Shown: positions 62,519 to 64,000 of the stretch, one piece after another
Position numbering within the stretch: position 1 is the first letter of the stretch
How the letters are laid out: each line of letters opens with the position of its first letter
From: Nymphaea colorata
Taxonomy: Eukaryota > Streptophyta > Magnoliopsida > Nymphaeales > Nymphaeaceae
Length of the DNA stretch: 64,000 nt
Direction: 5' to 3'
Assembly (NCBI RefSeq): GCF_008831285.2
Contig: NC_045140.1
Span: 18,102,370-18,166,369 of the forward strand
Program-made: the position numbers and the translations under genes
Notes under the pieces: generated by a model
What the model was told of the DNA's origin: nothing
Database searches by the model: none
What the model saw: the letters and a program-made list of their open reading frames with translations, nothing else

Positions 62519-63218
62519 CACCCAGGGTTTAGAAATCTTCAGTTTCAACTACCCGGCATTCAGACATTTTGACCTAAAGCAGCATCAAAGAAGAAAAGAC
62601 CAATCTAACTTTTGGGTGTTTTACTTCCTTGCGTATCTGGATCCCTCAAAGCTTAGATATGACAAGAAGGGCCTTTTTGTGCAAACCTAATCCAACAAAC
62701 ATCAATTATTCAGATGCAGCTCAAGAAGGTTCAACAGTTAATTCAAGATTTAAGAGCAACAAGTACTCTATCCTATGCATATGCAAATTTAAGGCAAACA
62801 AGTACCTGAGCAATCTCCGGAGGATTTAACCCAAGGTCATGAAATGATCAAATACCTTTCCAGCTTCTAAGCCAAATCTCCCAACATTGTTAAGTTCTTA
62901 ACTTCTAATCTGTACCATACTGAAACTAGTTATCCCCTTCTCTCAATTCCACATTGATAAGGCCTTCAACAAGATTCTTGCCAATCTTCTGATGAATAGT
63001 AACAAGCAGGCGCAAACACACTTCAGGAGAGTCCCTGATTTTCAGAAGTTTCCTGAAAGGACGTTTGCCAAGGTATACTATTGTCAAACGCAATGATGGT
63101 GCAGTTTTCATAAACCACAATTGCAAGAAAAATACTTACAAGGTGCACAAAGCACGAAAAAGTGCTATTTTGAGTAATCAATGTTGCAGCTGTAGGTTTG
63201 AAACTACTACTATCTAAT
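62519..63218. other. Region between the copia element and the PPR gene
   Basis: About 700 bases with no supported ORF. It probably holds the 3' UTR of the PPR gene on the minus strand. No repeat was noticed. Confidence 0.5.
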
Positions 63219-64000
63219 TCAAGGGACTGCGGTATTTTGCAGCTCGCCAGAATGGTGAAGCTTTGCTAGCAAATCCTTGCATGAAACAGTAGAGCTTTTC
63301 TTGGCAAAGATAGGTATCATGTCCTTGAAATTGGCATATTCAGCATCTTTGCAAATATAATTCAAGACAGTCGCATACATTTTGACATCCAGAACAACGT
63401 CCCTTGCTGCCATCTGATGGAGTAGATCAATAATTTTCTTCGTTTCACCCAATATTCCGAAACCCTTGACGAGAGAATCGTATGTAACTACGTCTGGAAC
63501 ATAGCCCTTGGAAAGCATGTTCTCAAACAGCGCAGTGGCTTCATCTAACTTCCCAGCTTTCGCATACCAGTTTATTAAGATCGAGTAAGTTACACTATCA
63601 GGGACCAAACCCATTTCGATCATGTCTCGTAGCAACTCTTCTGCAGCTTGAAGGTCCCTTTCTATACGTGCACCATCTATCAGCGCATTGAAAGATACGA
63701 CATCAGGCTTGCAGCTTCCACAGTTCATTTTGTAATATAAACCCATGGCTTCCTGGAAATGATGCCCCTTACACAAAGCTGACAGCATTATGTTATAGTC
63801 AAACAGCGTAGGACTGTGACCCTGATCCTGCATTTCCTCGAAGAGCCTTTTAGCTGTGCCTACTTTTCTATTTTTGCATAATCCATCTATCATGACACTG
63901 TAAGTAACATCATTTGGCTTGAATCCCATGTCAGTCATGTCTTGTTGAAGCTTTGCTGCCTCCTCCATGCAGCCTAACTTGTACAACCCATCAATCAACA
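63219..64000 (-). CDS. Pentatricopeptide repeat (PPR) protein, C-terminal part, cut by window end
   Basis: At least 259 residues, open to the window edge, so the N-terminal part lies beyond 64000. Tandem ~35-residue P-type repeats are clear: PNDVTYSVMIDGLCK, PTLFDYNIMLSALCK, PDVVSFNALIDG, PDSVTYSILINWYAKAG, PDVVTYDSLVKGFG. They are followed by a degenerate repeat and a short tail ending HHSGELQNTAVP. There is no E, DYW or SMR domain, so it is a P-class protein. Such proteins bind organelle RNA in a sequence-specific way and act in stabilisation, splicing or translation in mitochondria or plastids. The targeting peptide is outside the window, so the organelle cannot be stated. The Met at 63998 is inside a repeat and is not the start. 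Confidence 0.92.
   Translation of the reverse strand, partial: LIDGLYKLGCMEEAAKLQQDMTDMGFKPNDVTYSVMIDGLCKNRKVGTAKRLFEEMQDQGHSPTLFDYNIMLSALCKGHHFQEAMGLYYKMNCGSCKPDVVSFNALIDGARIERDLQAAEELLRDMIEMGLVPDSVTYSILINWYAKAGKLDEATALFENMLSKGYVPDVVTYDSLVKGFGILGETKKIIDLLHQMAARDVVLDVKMYATVLNYICKDAEYANFKDMIPIFAKKSSTVSCKDLLAKLHHSGELQNTAVP

Noticed and set aside
1-64000. CRISPR array, operon or bacterial system
   Set aside because: No regularly spaced direct repeats and no prokaryotic gene organisation; the window is plant nuclear DNA.

Overview
The window is nuclear DNA from a flowering plant. The evidence is spliced genes with GT-AG introns, a plant-type pyruvate dehydrogenase E1-alpha, a GATL-family glycosyltransferase, a TORTIFOLIA1-like protein, a P-type pentatricopeptide repeat protein, and plant LTR retroelements primed by initiator-Met tRNA. 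First exons are clearly GC-rich while introns and intergenic DNA are AT-rich. That gradient is common in monocots and some early-diverging angiosperms, but nothing here fixes the species.

Layout. At 1.2-5.8 kb (+) lies a four-exon TORTIFOLIA1-like microtubule-associated HEAT-repeat gene. At 5.8-20.1 kb is a gene-poor, repeat-rich stretch. It holds a perfect 50-bp tandem duplication, two ~0.78-kb direct repeat copies about 5 kb apart, a ~0.85-kb long inverted repeat, a complete miniature LTR retrotransposon (TRIM type) with an exact 5-bp target-site duplication, and two long AT microsatellites. At 20.1-21.7 kb (+) is a three-exon RING-type (C4C4, NOT4-like) protein gene. At 21.7-40.1 kb there is mostly sequence without recognisable genes, including a diverged ~1.05-kb tandem duplication, an uncharacterised small ORF, a possible spliced 3' end and a SINE-like Pol III B-box. 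At 40.1-41.4 kb (+) is an intronless GATL gene. At 44.6-52.3 kb (-) is an eight-exon mitochondrial pyruvate dehydrogenase E1-alpha gene with a 4.7-kb second intron. At 57.1-62.5 kb (+) is a complete and very young Ty1/copia retrotransposon: two 454-bp LTRs differing at three sites, CCAAC target-site duplication, PBS, PPT, and gag-pol interrupted by a single in-frame TAG in RNase H. At 63.2 kb to the window end (-) is the C-terminal part of a PPR protein gene.

The host genes are unrelated housekeeping or developmental genes: microtubule organisation, ubiquitin-type RING function, cell-wall polysaccharide synthesis, mitochondrial carbon metabolism and organelle RNA processing. There is no operon-like or cluster logic. 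The most informative content outside the genes is the set of mobile elements. The miniature retrotransposon and the inverted-repeat element are structurally complete but encode no transposition enzymes, and the copia element is recent but already carries an inactivating-type mutation.
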